Origin: Phormidium sp. FACHB-1136
Lineage (GTDB): Bacteria > Cyanobacteriota > Cyanobacteriia > Phormidesmidales > Phormidesmidaceae
DNA length: 48,961 nucleotides
Assembly: GCF_014697375.1 (NCBI RefSeq)
Contig: NZ_JACJRS010000042.1
Span: 1-48,961 of the forward strand
Direction of reading: 5' to 3'
The first letter of the stretch is position 1, and every line of letters starts with the position of its first letter. The position numbers were made by a program, and so were the translations under genes. The notes beneath the pieces were generated by a model. That model had not been told where the DNA came from, ran no database searches, and saw only the letters and a list, made by a program, of their open reading frames with translations. Below, in pieces: positions 26,601 to 34,900 of this stretch.

Positions 26601-28787
26601 GACCTAGAGGCGCTGTTGGAGGACGAAGGCCCGAACCCACCTGCCCCCAGCCCGCCCATGACCAAGCCTGCGGCCCCTAGCCCACCGCCCGCCGTTAGCA
26701 ACGATGACGATGAATTTGGGGATCTGGAGAAACTGCTGGAGGGGGCCGACCAACTGGGCGGGTCAGCGCCAACGTTGGGGTCTCGTCGAGGGGCTGGAAT
26801 GGCGAGTGGCCGTGCCCCCCGGCGGGCCAGTGCGGCAACGGATCAGACCATGCGGGTTTCGGTCGGCCACCTCGACAACCTGAACAACCTGATGGGGGAA
26901 TTGGTGGTCAACCGTAACTCCCTGGAGCAGGATCAGGAGCAACTGCGGCAGTTTTTGGACAACCTGCTGAACCAAGTGCAGCAGCTCAACGATGTGGGCC
27001 AACGGATGCGCGATCTGTACGAGCGATCCCTACTGGAAAGTTCGTTGATGGCCAATCGCCAAGCCTTTGCCCTAGGCGGTTCTAGTCATAGTAGTCATGA
27101 CAGCGGTAGCCACGCCACCGGGGCCACCTTCGACGCCCTGGAAATGGATCGCTTCACCGGGTTCCACACCCTTTCCCAGGAAATGATTGAGCTGATTGTA
27201 CGGGTGCGGGAGGCCTCCTCCGACATCGAAATGACCATCGACTCGACGGATCAGATCGCCCGCCAGTTTCGCCAGGTTACCACCCAACTCCAGGAAGGCT
27301 TGAACAAGGCCCGCATGGTGCCCTTTGGCCAAACGGCGGATCGTCTACCTAGGGCGGTGCGCGATATTTCCATCAAGTGCGGTAAGGAAGCCAAGCTGAT
27401 TGTGGAAGGGCGCGACACCCTGATCGACAAGATGATCCTAGAGCGCCTCTACGACCCCATGACCCACCTGGTCAACAACGCCATCACCCACGGGGTAGAG
27501 ACCCCAGAGGAGCGTCTGGCGGCGGGCAAACCCAGGGAGGGCACCATTACCGTCCGCGCCTTTTACCAGGGCAACCAAACGGTGATTTACATTGCCGATA
27601 ATGGCGGTGGCATCAACCCCACGGTGGTTAAAACCAAGGCGCTGAAAAAAGGCCTGATTACCGCCGCCGAAGCCAAAACCATGACCGATATCGAGGTCTA
27701 TGATCTCCTGTTTGAACCGGGCTTTAGCACCCGCGATCAGGCAGATGACTTCTCCGGTCGGGGGGTGGGCATGGACGTGGTGCGCACGGCCCTCGCGGAT
27801 ATTCGCGGCTCGATTACCATCGAATCGGAGGTGGGCAAGGGTACCAGCTTCACCATTCGCCTACCCCTCACCCTCAGCATCACCAAGGCGCTGAGTTGTG
27901 TCAACAACCAGGCCCGCATCGCCTTCCCCATCGATGGGGTGGAGGATATGTTTGATGTGCCCAAGGATCGGGTGCAAACCGACGATCAGGGCCATACCAG
28001 CATTCTGTGGCGAGATACCCTCCTGTCTTTCCGACCCCTGGGCGATCTGCTGAAGTTCAATCGCAGCCTAGGCCGAGGCCGGGTCTACGGCGGATCCCTC
28101 GATGAAGGGATCGTCTCCATTGTGGTTCTCCGCAGCACCAGCACCTTCATTGGTCTTCAGGTGGATCAGGTGATTGGTGAGCAGGAAATCGTGATTAAAC
28201 AGCTCGAAGGCCCGGTGCCCAAACCCACGGGCATTGCCGGGGCCACGGTGCTAGGGGATGGCCGCGTTATGCCCATTGCCGACGTGCTGGAGCTGATCGA
28301 CATGGCCACTGGGCGGGTGCGGCGAGATGCCCCCACCTCGCTGTGGGCTCAGCCGGAAGGCGAAGAGGTGGTGGAAGAGAAAGCCCATGCCGAGCCTACG
28401 GTGCTGATCGTAGACGACTCCATCACCGTTCGCGAACTGCTGTCGATGAGTTTCAACAAGGTGGGCTACCGGGTGGAACAGGCCCGCGATGGCCAGGAAG
28501 CCTGGGAAAAACTCCGCTCTGGTCTGCCCTGCGACTTGGTCTTCTGCGACATTGAAATGCCCCGCATGGATGGCCTAGAACTGCTGTCCCGGCTGCAAAA
28601 GGATGAAATCCTCAGCCAGTTGCCCGTGGCCATGCTCACCTCACGGGGGGCCGACCGCCACCGCCAAATGGCCGTTGACCTAGGGGCGAAGGGCTACTTC
28701 ACCAAGCCCTACCTGGAGGAAATGCTCCTGGATGCGGCCCAGCGGATGCTGAAGGGCGAAACCATGATTAGCTTGAAGGAAAGCTAG
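23694..28787 (+). CDS. pilL: CheA-type hybrid histidine kinase, PilL-type
   Basis: This is a very long kinase of 1697 residues. The N-terminal Hpt domain carries the phospho-histidine His49 in AAHSVKGGAAMLG. A second helical region (about 177-285) looks like a degenerate Hpt without the histidine motif. Residues about 290-1000 are acidic and Pro/Ala-rich with three tandem repeat tracts. The conserved core follows: dimerisation (about 1050, LDNLNNLMGELVVNRNSLEQ), HATPase (LVNNAITHGVETPEER, and the G-box RGVGMDVV), a CheW-like domain (about 1396-1530) and a C-terminal receiver (about 1568 on, VLIVDDSITVRELL, FCDIEMPRMDGLELL). It is the last gene of the pil cluster; its end overlaps the facing GGDEF-EAL gene by 20 bases. 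Confidence 0.93.
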   Translation: MLPEDQKRILGYFIEEAKDHLNTIEQGLLNLEATIHDSEMVNEVFRAAHSVKGGAAMLGINSMQRTAHRMEDFFKVMKESPLTPDQTLESMLLQIFDGLQEQLEHLQSPYGLSEDQGQAIIANLEPIFAQAEAHLSRLAGAPAAAVTPATPVPVPATAPAPAPAAAVASQPETSALQLVFRSDVPELLREMLSTFKQADGDASRQQLAQICQRLHSLGEQLELPPWCKLAQAVGQAVGNQSETYRTLAPVVIKDLKQAQEQVLAGRLGQVAASDALLALVPPLPSVVEDESDLDALLAEALTDDGSDGEDLADLFATAEADPNASVAIDADDSWLDQITDTEASFDDGGLEAAFDGLDGRMAAGESAPLSGIQHHPGIGPQVGTEELNSLADLFEGEQIDLEDIWEEEDLGEGSLEDGDTDLSPDDIDSEFADLFQTRSAAPESPSEDDDDMTSLFGDALERSLATDDTTPEITSTTPDLAATDGTMPDVTASDTAFDVTATDGQATEAAPAADTSFDAELFDSPDAAPASPVPASPVPASPVPASPVPASPAPASPAPAAEVDDFFGEGNAAPVLGRGKTALEEVDDFFGEMEVAPAPRPSHPPATPRTTKPPVAAPTPATVAPVAVAPEATVAPEEEPVQAPAPTPEPEPVVEQPPADSDLNLLFDHLDHDVVGEAEPDTLDLTTSLVPDVEEDRESEDLGDPFGFDETPASEDLGDPFGFDETSASEDLGDPFGFDETPASEDLGDPFGFDETSASEDLGDPFGFDETPASEDLGDPFGFDETPASEALGDPFGFDENLNVALGESSDQDTSAEKDLPFDTDLDFEADVPLEEELNLDLDLAFTDDEPSMATEETMEAPEAGLTDPFGAIDLDALDLLVETEDLGTEVVPAVPPAAETAPAPEEDWLTELDELVMEDVTQTNGASNGAAANGTATNGSATNGSATNGAATLDSPPSVDLVDLDDFSDLEALLEDEGPNPPAPSPPMTKPAAPSPPPAVSNDDDEFGDLEKLLEGADQLGGSAPTLGSRRGAGMASGRAPRRASAATDQTMRVSVGHLDNLNNLMGELVVNRNSLEQDQEQLRQFLDNLLNQVQQLNDVGQRMRDLYERSLLESSLMANRQAFALGGSSHSSHDSGSHATGATFDALEMDRFTGFHTLSQEMIELIVRVREASSDIEMTIDSTDQIARQFRQVTTQLQEGLNKARMVPFGQTADRLPRAVRDISIKCGKEAKLIVEGRDTLIDKMILERLYDPMTHLVNNAITHGVETPEERLAAGKPREGTITVRAFYQGNQTVIYIADNGGGINPTVVKTKALKKGLITAAEAKTMTDIEVYDLLFEPGFSTRDQADDFSGRGVGMDVVRTALADIRGSITIESEVGKGTSFTIRLPLTLSITKALSCVNNQARIAFPIDGVEDMFDVPKDRVQTDDQGHTSILWRDTLLSFRPLGDLLKFNRSLGRGRVYGGSLDEGIVSIVVLRSTSTFIGLQVDQVIGEQEIVIKQLEGPVPKPTGIAGATVLGDGRVMPIADVLELIDMATGRVRRDAPTSLWAQPEGEEVVEEKAHAEPTVLIVDDSITVRELLSMSFNKVGYRVEQARDGQEAWEKLRSGLPCDLVFCDIEMPRMDGLELLSRLQKDEILSQLPVAMLTSRGADRHRQMAVDLGAKGYFTKPYLEEMLLDAAQRMLKGETMISLKES
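25268..25370 (+). repeat. Short tandem repeat coding for PVPAS units in PilL
   Basis: A 15-nt unit, close to CCAGTCCCGGCCAGT, is repeated about five times with few changes and gives ASPVP/PAS-type residues. The reading frame is preserved throughout. It lies in the disordered linker and would lengthen or shorten easily by slippage. Confidence 0.85.
25788..26102 (+). repeat. 45-bp tandem repeat (seven copies) in PilL
   Basis: Seven in-frame copies of a 45-nt unit encode SEDLGDPFGFDETPA or the variant ending TSA, at about residues 699-803. Copies are nearly identical at DNA level, and the seventh decays after FGFDEN. The acidic and aromatic pattern (DPFGFD) suggests a binding motif or a disordered spacer. 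Confidence 0.95.
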
Positions 28788-31080
28788 GTTCCACCGTTTC
28801 TACGGCATAGGCCGGAGCCTGAAGGCGCTGGAGGATTTGGTCGGCGGGCAGGGGCCGATCAAACCAGTAGCCCTGGCCAAGATGGCAGCCCATGGCTCGG
28901 AGCAAAGTCTTTTGGGCCTCGGTTTCAATTCCCTCAGCGGTGACACTCACCCCCATTTGGTGGGCCAGAACGAGCATTGTTTTAACAATCTCCTGGTTTT
29001 GGGGTTTGACCATGAGATCGTGGATGAACATTTGATCAATTTTGAAGGAGGTAATCGGCAACTGGTGCAGATAGCTGAAAGAGGAATAGCCGGTGCCAAA
29101 GTCATCAATGCTGATACCCACCGCCCCACGCTGTAGCTGCTGCATCTGGCGGGCGGTGAGGTTGATATTTTGCAACAGCAGGGTTTCGGTGATTTCTAAA
29201 ATCAGGCTAGAACCGTGCAGATGCGTCTGACCCAAGGCCCGATTCACCCGATCTAACCAATGGGCTTCCCGTAGTTGGGAGGCCGATACATTCACGCTCA
29301 CCGTTAGATCCTTGAGGTGGGGTTGCTGCCGTCGCCATTGGGCCAGTTGGGCACAGGCCGTATCTAACACCCACCAGCCCAGGGGCACTATCAACCCCGT
29401 TTCCTCGGCGAGGGGAATGAACTGTCCGGGCGACAGCAACCCTAGGGTGGGGTGCTGCCAGCGCACCAAGGATTCTAGTCCTGTGATCTGCCCCGACTGC
29501 AAATCCACAATCGGCTGGTAGTACAGCACAAACTGCTGCTGGGCGAGGGCCTGTCGCAGATCGGTCTCCATCGTGAGCCGCTGGGCGGCGGCCAACTGCA
29601 TGGCGGGGTCAAAAATGGCGTAGCGGTTGCGCCCCTTGGCCTTGGCGCTATACATGGCAAGGTCAGCATCGCGGATCAGCTCCGTGGGGGTTTGGTTGGG
29701 CTGGGTAGCCCGCACAATGCCGATACTCGCTCCCACCGTCAGGTCATGACCCGCCAGATGACAGGGGGATCCTAGGGCTGCTAGGATCTGATCAGCGGTT
29801 CGGATGGCCACCATCACATCATCGGTGTGATCCAACACCATGACAAACTCGTCGCCCCCCAACCGGGCCACCCAGTGCTGGATTTGACTGAGGCGCTGGG
29901 CCATTTCCACCAGCAGCTGATCGCCCAGGAGATGCCCCAGGCTGTCGTTCACCACCTTAAAGCGATCCAGATCGAGGAAAAGGACGATGAACCCAGCTAA
30001 TTCGGATCGCGACACCCGGCCTAGGCAGTCCTCTAGGTGGGTTATCACATACTTGCGGTTGGGTAGCCCTGTAAGACTGTCGTGGAGCAATTCGTGGTTT
30101 AGCTGAGCCTGGGCGGCAAGGCGCTGGTCAATTTCCCGGCGCAGACTGCGGTTCCATAGCACCATCAGCCCTGCCCAGCCAACAACCATGACCACAACGC
30201 CGCTGCCGATCAAGCGCCGCACCAGGGGCCAGTTGGTTTTGTAGATATCAATGCCGTTGAGCCAGCGCCGACTGAGAGCGTAGTACTCTGAATGGGGGTC
30301 ATTTTTCAGCCGCGTTAGGTGGAGATCCAGGGCGGTCAAGACCTCTCCTCGCTGCCCCTTGGGAGCTACAAAGTGAAGCTGGGCAGGCTGGAGGAGGATG
30401 TTGGTTTGCACGCCCCCCGGCAGATTTTGCGCGATGGGAAAGAAGCGATGTACAACTACGCCATCTACCGCTTCATCCTGTAAAAGCTGAGTTAGATCAT
30501 CGAAGGTATCGACAAAGACGAGCTCTGGACGAATATCAAACCCCTGGCTGGCCGTTGCGAGGGCGTTGGCCTGGATGCTGTCCCGAAGTACCCCTAGTCG
30601 CTGGCCATCGAGATCGAGGATCGACTCTAGTTTCACCCCTCGGCGGGCCACCACCACCGACCAACTGGGGGTCACCACCACCCGGTTAAAGTCAAATCGG
30701 GCCTCCCGCTCCTGGGAATAGGCCACATCCATCATCAAATCTAGCCGTCCTGCTTCCACATCGGCCAGACAATCCGCCCACTGGCAAGGCACGTAGGTGA
30801 TGTCCCAGTCCTCTTCAGCGGCAATCACCACCAGCAGATCCGGGAAAAAGCCGCTGGGTTCTCCCGTATCCCCGTCCCAAAATACCTTGGGTGGATTGTC
30901 ATAGACGCCTACCCGCAGCGGCAATGCTGCGGCCTGGGCAGGATCAGGGGTGAGGCCAGGGGCTAGACCGAGGCTAGCGATCCCAAGGGCCAGGGATAAT
31001 GTACGCCAATTCACCACAGGCTCCGGGATAGCAACTACCGAATCACTCCGCCGACTCTTTCCCCCAGGCATTCTGCTCAT
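28768..31080 (-). CDS. Periplasmic-binding-domain GGDEF-EAL protein
   Basis: This 770-residue signalling protein would make and/or break cyclic-di-GMP. A signal or anchor segment precedes a bacterial solute-binding domain (SBP_bac_3 type, about 55-275, RVGVYDNPPKVFWDGDTGEP). A membrane helix follows (GVVVMVVGWAGLMVLW, about 295), then GGDEF with an intact RLGGDEF, and EAL with ESLVRW, DDFGTGYSS, KIDQMFI and AEGIET. No RxxD inhibitory site is visible five residues before GGDEF. The catalytic glutamate of EAL is kept as ESL, so both activities are possible. Its 3' end overlaps pilL by 20 bases head-on. It may sense a small periplasmic ligand and feed motility control, which is an inference from position. 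Confidence 0.9.
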   Translation of the reverse strand: MSRMPGGKSRRSDSVVAIPEPVVNWRTLSLALGIASLGLAPGLTPDPAQAAALPLRVGVYDNPPKVFWDGDTGEPSGFFPDLLVVIAAEEDWDITYVPCQWADCLADVEAGRLDLMMDVAYSQEREARFDFNRVVVTPSWSVVVARRGVKLESILDLDGQRLGVLRDSIQANALATASQGFDIRPELVFVDTFDDLTQLLQDEAVDGVVVHRFFPIAQNLPGGVQTNILLQPAQLHFVAPKGQRGEVLTALDLHLTRLKNDPHSEYYALSRRWLNGIDIYKTNWPLVRRLIGSGVVVMVVGWAGLMVLWNRSLRREIDQRLAAQAQLNHELLHDSLTGLPNRKYVITHLEDCLGRVSRSELAGFIVLFLDLDRFKVVNDSLGHLLGDQLLVEMAQRLSQIQHWVARLGGDEFVMVLDHTDDVMVAIRTADQILAALGSPCHLAGHDLTVGASIGIVRATQPNQTPTELIRDADLAMYSAKAKGRNRYAIFDPAMQLAAAQRLTMETDLRQALAQQQFVLYYQPIVDLQSGQITGLESLVRWQHPTLGLLSPGQFIPLAEETGLIVPLGWWVLDTACAQLAQWRRQQPHLKDLTVSVNVSASQLREAHWLDRVNRALGQTHLHGSSLILEITETLLLQNINLTARQMQQLQRGAVGISIDDFGTGYSSFSYLHQLPITSFKIDQMFIHDLMVKPQNQEIVKTMLVLAHQMGVSVTAEGIETEAQKTLLRAMGCHLGQGYWFDRPLPADQILQRLQAPAYAVETVEPSFPSS

Positions 31081-31150
31081 GTCCCACGCCTGGTTTGATG
31101 CGCCCGTAGCTTGGGGGTGCTTGATTTATTCTAAGGCCAGATCCTCAGCC

Positions 31151-32788
31151 CTAGGCGCTGGCCAACATTGGGGCGGCTTGCAGTAGGGTTTGGGTATAGG
31201 GATGCTGGGGGCTGGCAAAGAGTTCCTGGGTGGGGGCGATCTCCACAATTTGCCCCCGCTGCATAACGGCGATGCGGTCGCACATGAACCGGGCGACCCA
31301 AAGATCGTGGGTAATAAAGAGGTAGGTGAGGTTGAAATCCTGCTTGAGGGCCAGCATCAGGTCGAGCACCTGGGTTTGCACCGTGGCGTCTAGCATACTC
31401 ACGGGCTCATCGCAGATCACCAGTTTGGGTTTGGTAATCAGGGCGCGGGCAATGGCCACCCGCTGTTGTTGACCACCGGAGAGATCCCCTGGGAAGCGGT
31501 GCATATAGTCCTCTACCGGGATGAGGCTAACGCGGGCCAACATCTCACGGGCCTGGTCGGCGGCTTCGGCAGCGGTGGCGAGGCCATGAATCACCAGCGG
31601 ATCGGCGACGCCCTGGCCCACGGTCATCATCGGGTTCAAACAGGCGTGGGGGTCTTGGAACACCATTTGAATCTGGCGTCGCTGCCGTCGGAGGGCTGAG
31701 GCGGACAGGGTGGTGAGGTCGGTGCCGTCAAACTCGACCTGGCCTGCGGTGGGTTTGATAATCTGCAAAATCGTCCGAGACAGGGTGCTTTTGCCGCAGC
31801 CCGACTCTCCCACCAGACCCACAATTTCGCCGGGGTAAATGTCCAGCGAGACCCCATCGACGGCCTTGATCACCTTAGGCGGCTCCTTGCCCAGGAGACG
31901 GGCCACGGGGTTGGCCTCCATTGTGTAGTGCTTTTCCACCTGGGTCAGCCGCAACAAGGGCTCCACCGCCGAGGCCGGATCGGGGGGTTGGTAGACAAAC
32001 CCAGCGGACTCCTGAAGCTGGCGGGCACTGTCTACCAGGGATCGGGTGTAGGCATTTTGAGGCTGCTGGAACACCGCCAGCGCCTTGCCCTCCTCCACCT
32101 TCTCACCTTGGTACATCACCGCTACTCGGTCGCAGTATTCCGCCACCAGGGCTAGGTCGTGGGAAATCAGCATCAGCGCCGTGCCCAGGTCGTTGCAGAG
32201 GCGCGTCAGTTCGTCCAAAATTTGGGCGGAAACCGTCACATCCAGGCTAGTGGTGGGTTCATCGGCCACAATCAGATCCGGCTCTAGGATCATCGCCAAG
32301 GCAATGGCCACCCGCTGCCGCATCCCGCCGCTAAATTCGTGGGGATATTGGCCAAACCGATTCGCGGTAATGTTGACGGTTTCCAGCACCTCTATGGCCC
32401 GATCCTTCGCCGCCGCCGCCGAAATTTCTGGTCGGTGTGCCCGCAGGGTTTCGATGCAGTGATCGCCGATGGTCATCAGCGGATTGAGGCGAGTCATCGG
32501 ATCCTGGAACACCAAGGCCACGGCCTCGCCCCGAAACTCTCGCAGCCGCCGAGGGGTAAAATCCAGCACCGATTCCCCCTTAAACCACACCCGCCCCCGC
32601 AGATCGGTCGTTTTGGGCAGCAACCGCAATATCGCCCGTCCCAGGGTGCTTTTGCCACAGCCCGATTCCCCCACCAGGCCCAGGGTTTCCCCCGCCGCTA
32701 GGGTCAAAACCATATCATTCACCGCCGGATCACGCTGCCCTGGGTAGGTGACCGAAAAGTTATCGAGTTCAAGCAGGGTTTCAGCCAT
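31151..32788 (-). CDS. ABC transporter ATP-binding protein, fused two-domain peptide/nickel type
   Basis: This 545-residue protein carries two complete ABC ATPase domains in one chain, as in the DppD-DppF and YejF-like families of oligopeptide importers. Domain 1 has GLVGESGCGKSTLGRA, an FSGGMRQRVAIAL signature and VADEPTTSLDVT. Domain 2 has GLVGESGCGKSTLSRT, LSGGQQQRVAIARAL and ICDEPVSMLDAT. The Q-loops and the C-terminal HPYTQTLLQAAP segment typical of this group are present. No permease or binding-protein gene is adjacent, so its transport partner must be encoded elsewhere; the substrate cannot be assigned. The ATG start is at 32788. It stands between the signalling gene and a zinc-ribbon gene on the same strand. 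Confidence 0.92.
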   Translation of the reverse strand: MAETLLELDNFSVTYPGQRDPAVNDMVLTLAAGETLGLVGESGCGKSTLGRAILRLLPKTTDLRGRVWFKGESVLDFTPRRLREFRGEAVALVFQDPMTRLNPLMTIGDHCIETLRAHRPEISAAAAKDRAIEVLETVNITANRFGQYPHEFSGGMRQRVAIALAMILEPDLIVADEPTTSLDVTVSAQILDELTRLCNDLGTALMLISHDLALVAEYCDRVAVMYQGEKVEEGKALAVFQQPQNAYTRSLVDSARQLQESAGFVYQPPDPASAVEPLLRLTQVEKHYTMEANPVARLLGKEPPKVIKAVDGVSLDIYPGEIVGLVGESGCGKSTLSRTILQIIKPTAGQVEFDGTDLTTLSASALRRQRRQIQMVFQDPHACLNPMMTVGQGVADPLVIHGLATAAEAADQAREMLARVSLIPVEDYMHRFPGDLSGGQQQRVAIARALITKPKLVICDEPVSMLDATVQTQVLDLMLALKQDFNLTYLFITHDLWVARFMCDRIAVMQRGQIVEIAPTQELFASPQHPYTQTLLQAAPMLASA

Positions 32789-32863
32789 GGGGAAATGTGG
32801 GGGCGGCGATATAAACCGTGATGGGGCAGGGGAGGCCGGGGCAGGGGAGACAGAGAGAATCCG

Positions 32864-33436
32864 CTATTGGTCGAAGCGGCGCATCAGGTAGGCAACGCCA
32901 AAGTCGCCGTTGGGGTGGTCTTCCAGCAGTTTGGATAGGGCAAAAATCCGCTCGGCAATGTCTGGACCTAGCTTATCGACAATGGCCTGCTGTTCCCGCG
33001 CAATGGTCTCTTGATCCCGCACCTGAGACTGCCACTCGGCGGAAAAAAGATAGCCAATGTGGGTATCCAAGCTCAGCTTTTGCAGAATGTTCCACTCCCC
33101 GGCATCGCACCAAATCCCCTTGCAGTTGGGGCAGCGCTCCACATAAAAGGCGGTGTGCTTGAGGCTCACTCGCCCCCGCACTAGGTAGCTGCGGCAGTCG
33201 GGGCAAAGGGCGGCACGATTATCTAAACCCGCTGGCTGAAAGGGCACATCCAGGGACAGCGGCAGCACGGCCACCTGGGTCGGGGCATCGGGGTCAATCT
33301 GGGGCCTTTGCCACTCGTCGTAAATCTCCGGCGGAATCCAAGACCCGCCACAACTGGGGCAAGCCTTCGCCGCCAGCCCTGGGGCCAATTCGCTATCTTG
33401 CAGGGGCACGTTCCCCTCTTTCGGGCATTGGTACAA
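32864..33436 (-). CDS. Zinc-ribbon (TFIIB-like) protein
   Basis: This protein of about 190 residues has two CxxC zinc-ribbon pairs typical of the TFIIB-like zinc-finger family: CPSCGGSWIPPEIYDEW, and CPDCRSYLVRG followed by CPNCKGIWCDAGEW. An extra early CPKEGN may add to the first. The C-terminal helical part has no recognised domain. The frame is open to a GTG at 33469, but AGGAG lies eight bases before a TTG at 33436, giving MYQCPKEGNVPL, so the TTG is preferred. Function is unknown; family members are usually hypothetical. It is 75 bases upstream of the ABC gene on the same strand and may share its transcript. Confidence 0.72.
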   Translation of the reverse strand: MYQCPKEGNVPLQDSELAPGLAAKACPSCGGSWIPPEIYDEWQRPQIDPDAPTQVAVLPLSLDVPFQPAGLDNRAALCPDCRSYLVRGRVSLKHTAFYVERCPNCKGIWCDAGEWNILQKLSLDTHIGYLFSAEWQSQVRDQETIAREQQAIVDKLGPDIAERIFALSKLLEDHPNGDFGVAYLMRRFDQ

Positions 33437-33905
33437 AGCGGGTTCTCCTAACAGGTGACGCGGGGCCACGGATTGCCGTGCCGTCCCCAGGAATTCCTAC
33501 TATTAAACCATTCTGCGCCACCGTTCCCAGGGGTTGTCCAGAGCGACCCCCAGGGCAACCAGGACCAAGCCACCATGGGCCAAACTGTGGGACACCAGCC
33601 TAGGACGATGTCCCACAGTTTACCCTGTGCCTCTGTAAGTGAAACCTATACAGGCCAAGGCTTTGATGGGTTGCCGCTAGGTCTAGCCTGTCTCCCTGAA
33701 GATGCCGCCGATTGACTGAGTGACCCACAGAGTTAAGAATGCGCTGACCAGGGAAAAAGATTTTTCATCATTTTTAACTCCCCATCTTTGTATGATCGGG
33801 TTACAACTGGTCTAAGTATCCCGCAGCCGTTGCACCGACAGGGGATGCCCGTCGTTCCTGCCGTGGCCCTTGGTTTGTTTCCTTGCCCCGTCTTGCAGAA
33901 TTTCC
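33437..33905. other. Divergent promoter region with a perfect inverted repeat
   Basis: This gap separates the zinc-ribbon gene (minus) from the GntR gene (plus). It holds a 13-bp inverted repeat at 33582-33621 and a TATGAT near 33790 that could be the -10 of the GntR gene. No RNA gene was seen. Confidence 0.45.
33582..33621. repeat. 13-bp perfect inverted repeat, possible operator or hairpin
   Basis: AAACTGTGGGACA at 33582-33594 is exactly reverse-complementary to TGTCCCACAGTTT at 33609-33621, with a 14-nt spacer. It lies between divergent genes and has no T tract, so an operator or attenuator is as likely as a terminator. Confidence 0.6.
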
Positions 33906-34649
33906 GTGATTCTATCGTCTTCCCCTACTATCCGCCGTGGTAAGTCCCTCTATGAACAGGTCTATCAAGCGTTGCGTTCGGCCATTCTGACCGGGCAGTT
34001 GGCCCCTGGAGATCGCCTGGTAGAAACCCAACTGGCCGAGTGGCTTCAGGTCAGCCGCACCCCCCTCCGGGAAGCCCTGCGCCAGCTTCAGCAGGAAGGA
34101 TTGGCCACCGCCGATGTTAGTGGTGGGTTGCGGGTCACCACCATCACCGCCGCCGATGCCGCCGAACTGTATGACTGCCGACTGGCCCTAGAATGCCTTG
34201 CTGTGGCCGGAGCCTGCGCCAACGCCACCCCAGAACACCTCAAGCGCATCGAAGCCTGCGTTTTGCAAGCCGACGCCCTCGAAGCCCAGCCCCAAGAGCC
34301 TTGTACCGTTGCCCCATCCCCTTCTCCATCCCCATCCACCCCAGGGCAGATCTCCCCTCAACAGTTGCTTGATGTGGACTACCAATTTCACCATCTGATT
34401 GCTGAAAGCTCTGGCAATCGTCGCCTGATCTCCCTGCTCGATGGCCTGTTCGACGCCATGGCTCTGTTACGGATTCAAACTCTCAAACAAAACCCCGATG
34501 TGTTGGACATTCGCCTAGAACATCGACAGATTTACCAAGCCATCGCTACCCGCAATTCTGAGGTAGCCATCACCGCCATCAAAGGCCACCTCAGTGCCAG
34601 CAAGGCTAGGGTGATCCAAGAAATCGAAGCCTACCAGCCCCCGATCTAG
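33906..34649 (+). CDS. GntR-family regulator, FCD (FadR-like) subgroup
   Basis: This 247-residue transcription factor has an N-terminal winged helix (YEQVYQALRSAILTGQLAPG, then VSRTPLREALRQLQQEGLA), the hallmark of GntR. The C-terminal all-helical FCD domain has RLALECLAVAGACAN and the later DVDYQFHHLIAESSGNRRL, which can bind metal and a small ligand. The usual targets are carbon or organic acid genes; none is adjacent, so its target is unknown. The frame opens at TTG 33870, but GTG 33906 is closer to the family start and removes a cysteine-rich leader, so it is preferred. A Pro/Ser-rich insert (about residues 135-155) inside the FCD domain is odd. The nearby inverted repeat at 33582-33621 could be its operator. 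Confidence 0.82.
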   Translation: MILSSSPTIRRGKSLYEQVYQALRSAILTGQLAPGDRLVETQLAEWLQVSRTPLREALRQLQQEGLATADVSGGLRVTTITAADAAELYDCRLALECLAVAGACANATPEHLKRIEACVLQADALEAQPQEPCTVAPSPSPSPSTPGQISPQQLLDVDYQFHHLIAESSGNRRLISLLDGLFDAMALLRIQTLKQNPDVLDIRLEHRQIYQAIATRNSEVAITAIKGHLSASKARVIQEIEAYQPPI

Positions 34650-34756
34650 ATGGCCCAGGCCCAAGATGCCTGGGAACAATGCCGCCCCGTTCACGGTACC
34701 GTGTTCCTTGGGCGGTGTTCGATGTGCCGTGCCCCGTTGATAACCGCTGGTGAACT

Positions 34757-34900
34757 ATGGAAGCTACCTCGTCGATGGATGGCCTGCTGGGAATGGATGG
34801 CCTGCTGGGAATGGATGCCCTGCTGGGGATTGTGGCCCTAGCGATTTTGCTGGGCGGGCTGTGGATGCTGCTGAGCGGCGTGGGCGATATGAACCGCTGA
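34757..34900 (+). CDS. Small membrane-like protein with three MDGLLG repeats
   Basis: This possible 47-residue protein starts at ATG 34757 and ends at TGA 34898-34900. After MEATSS it has MDGLLG, MDGLLG and MDALLG, an 18-nt unit repeated three times, then a hydrophobic helix (IVALAILLGGLWMLLSGV) and GDMNR. The composition would fit a single-span membrane peptide. It was not recognised and has no clear ribosome site (an A/G-poor leader). Its last 63 bases overlap the 3' end of the facing gene, so one of the two ends may be mis-called. It could be a random open frame caused by the repeat. Confidence 0.35.
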   Translation: MEATSSMDGLLGMDGLLGMDALLGIVALAILLGGLWMLLSGVGDMNR

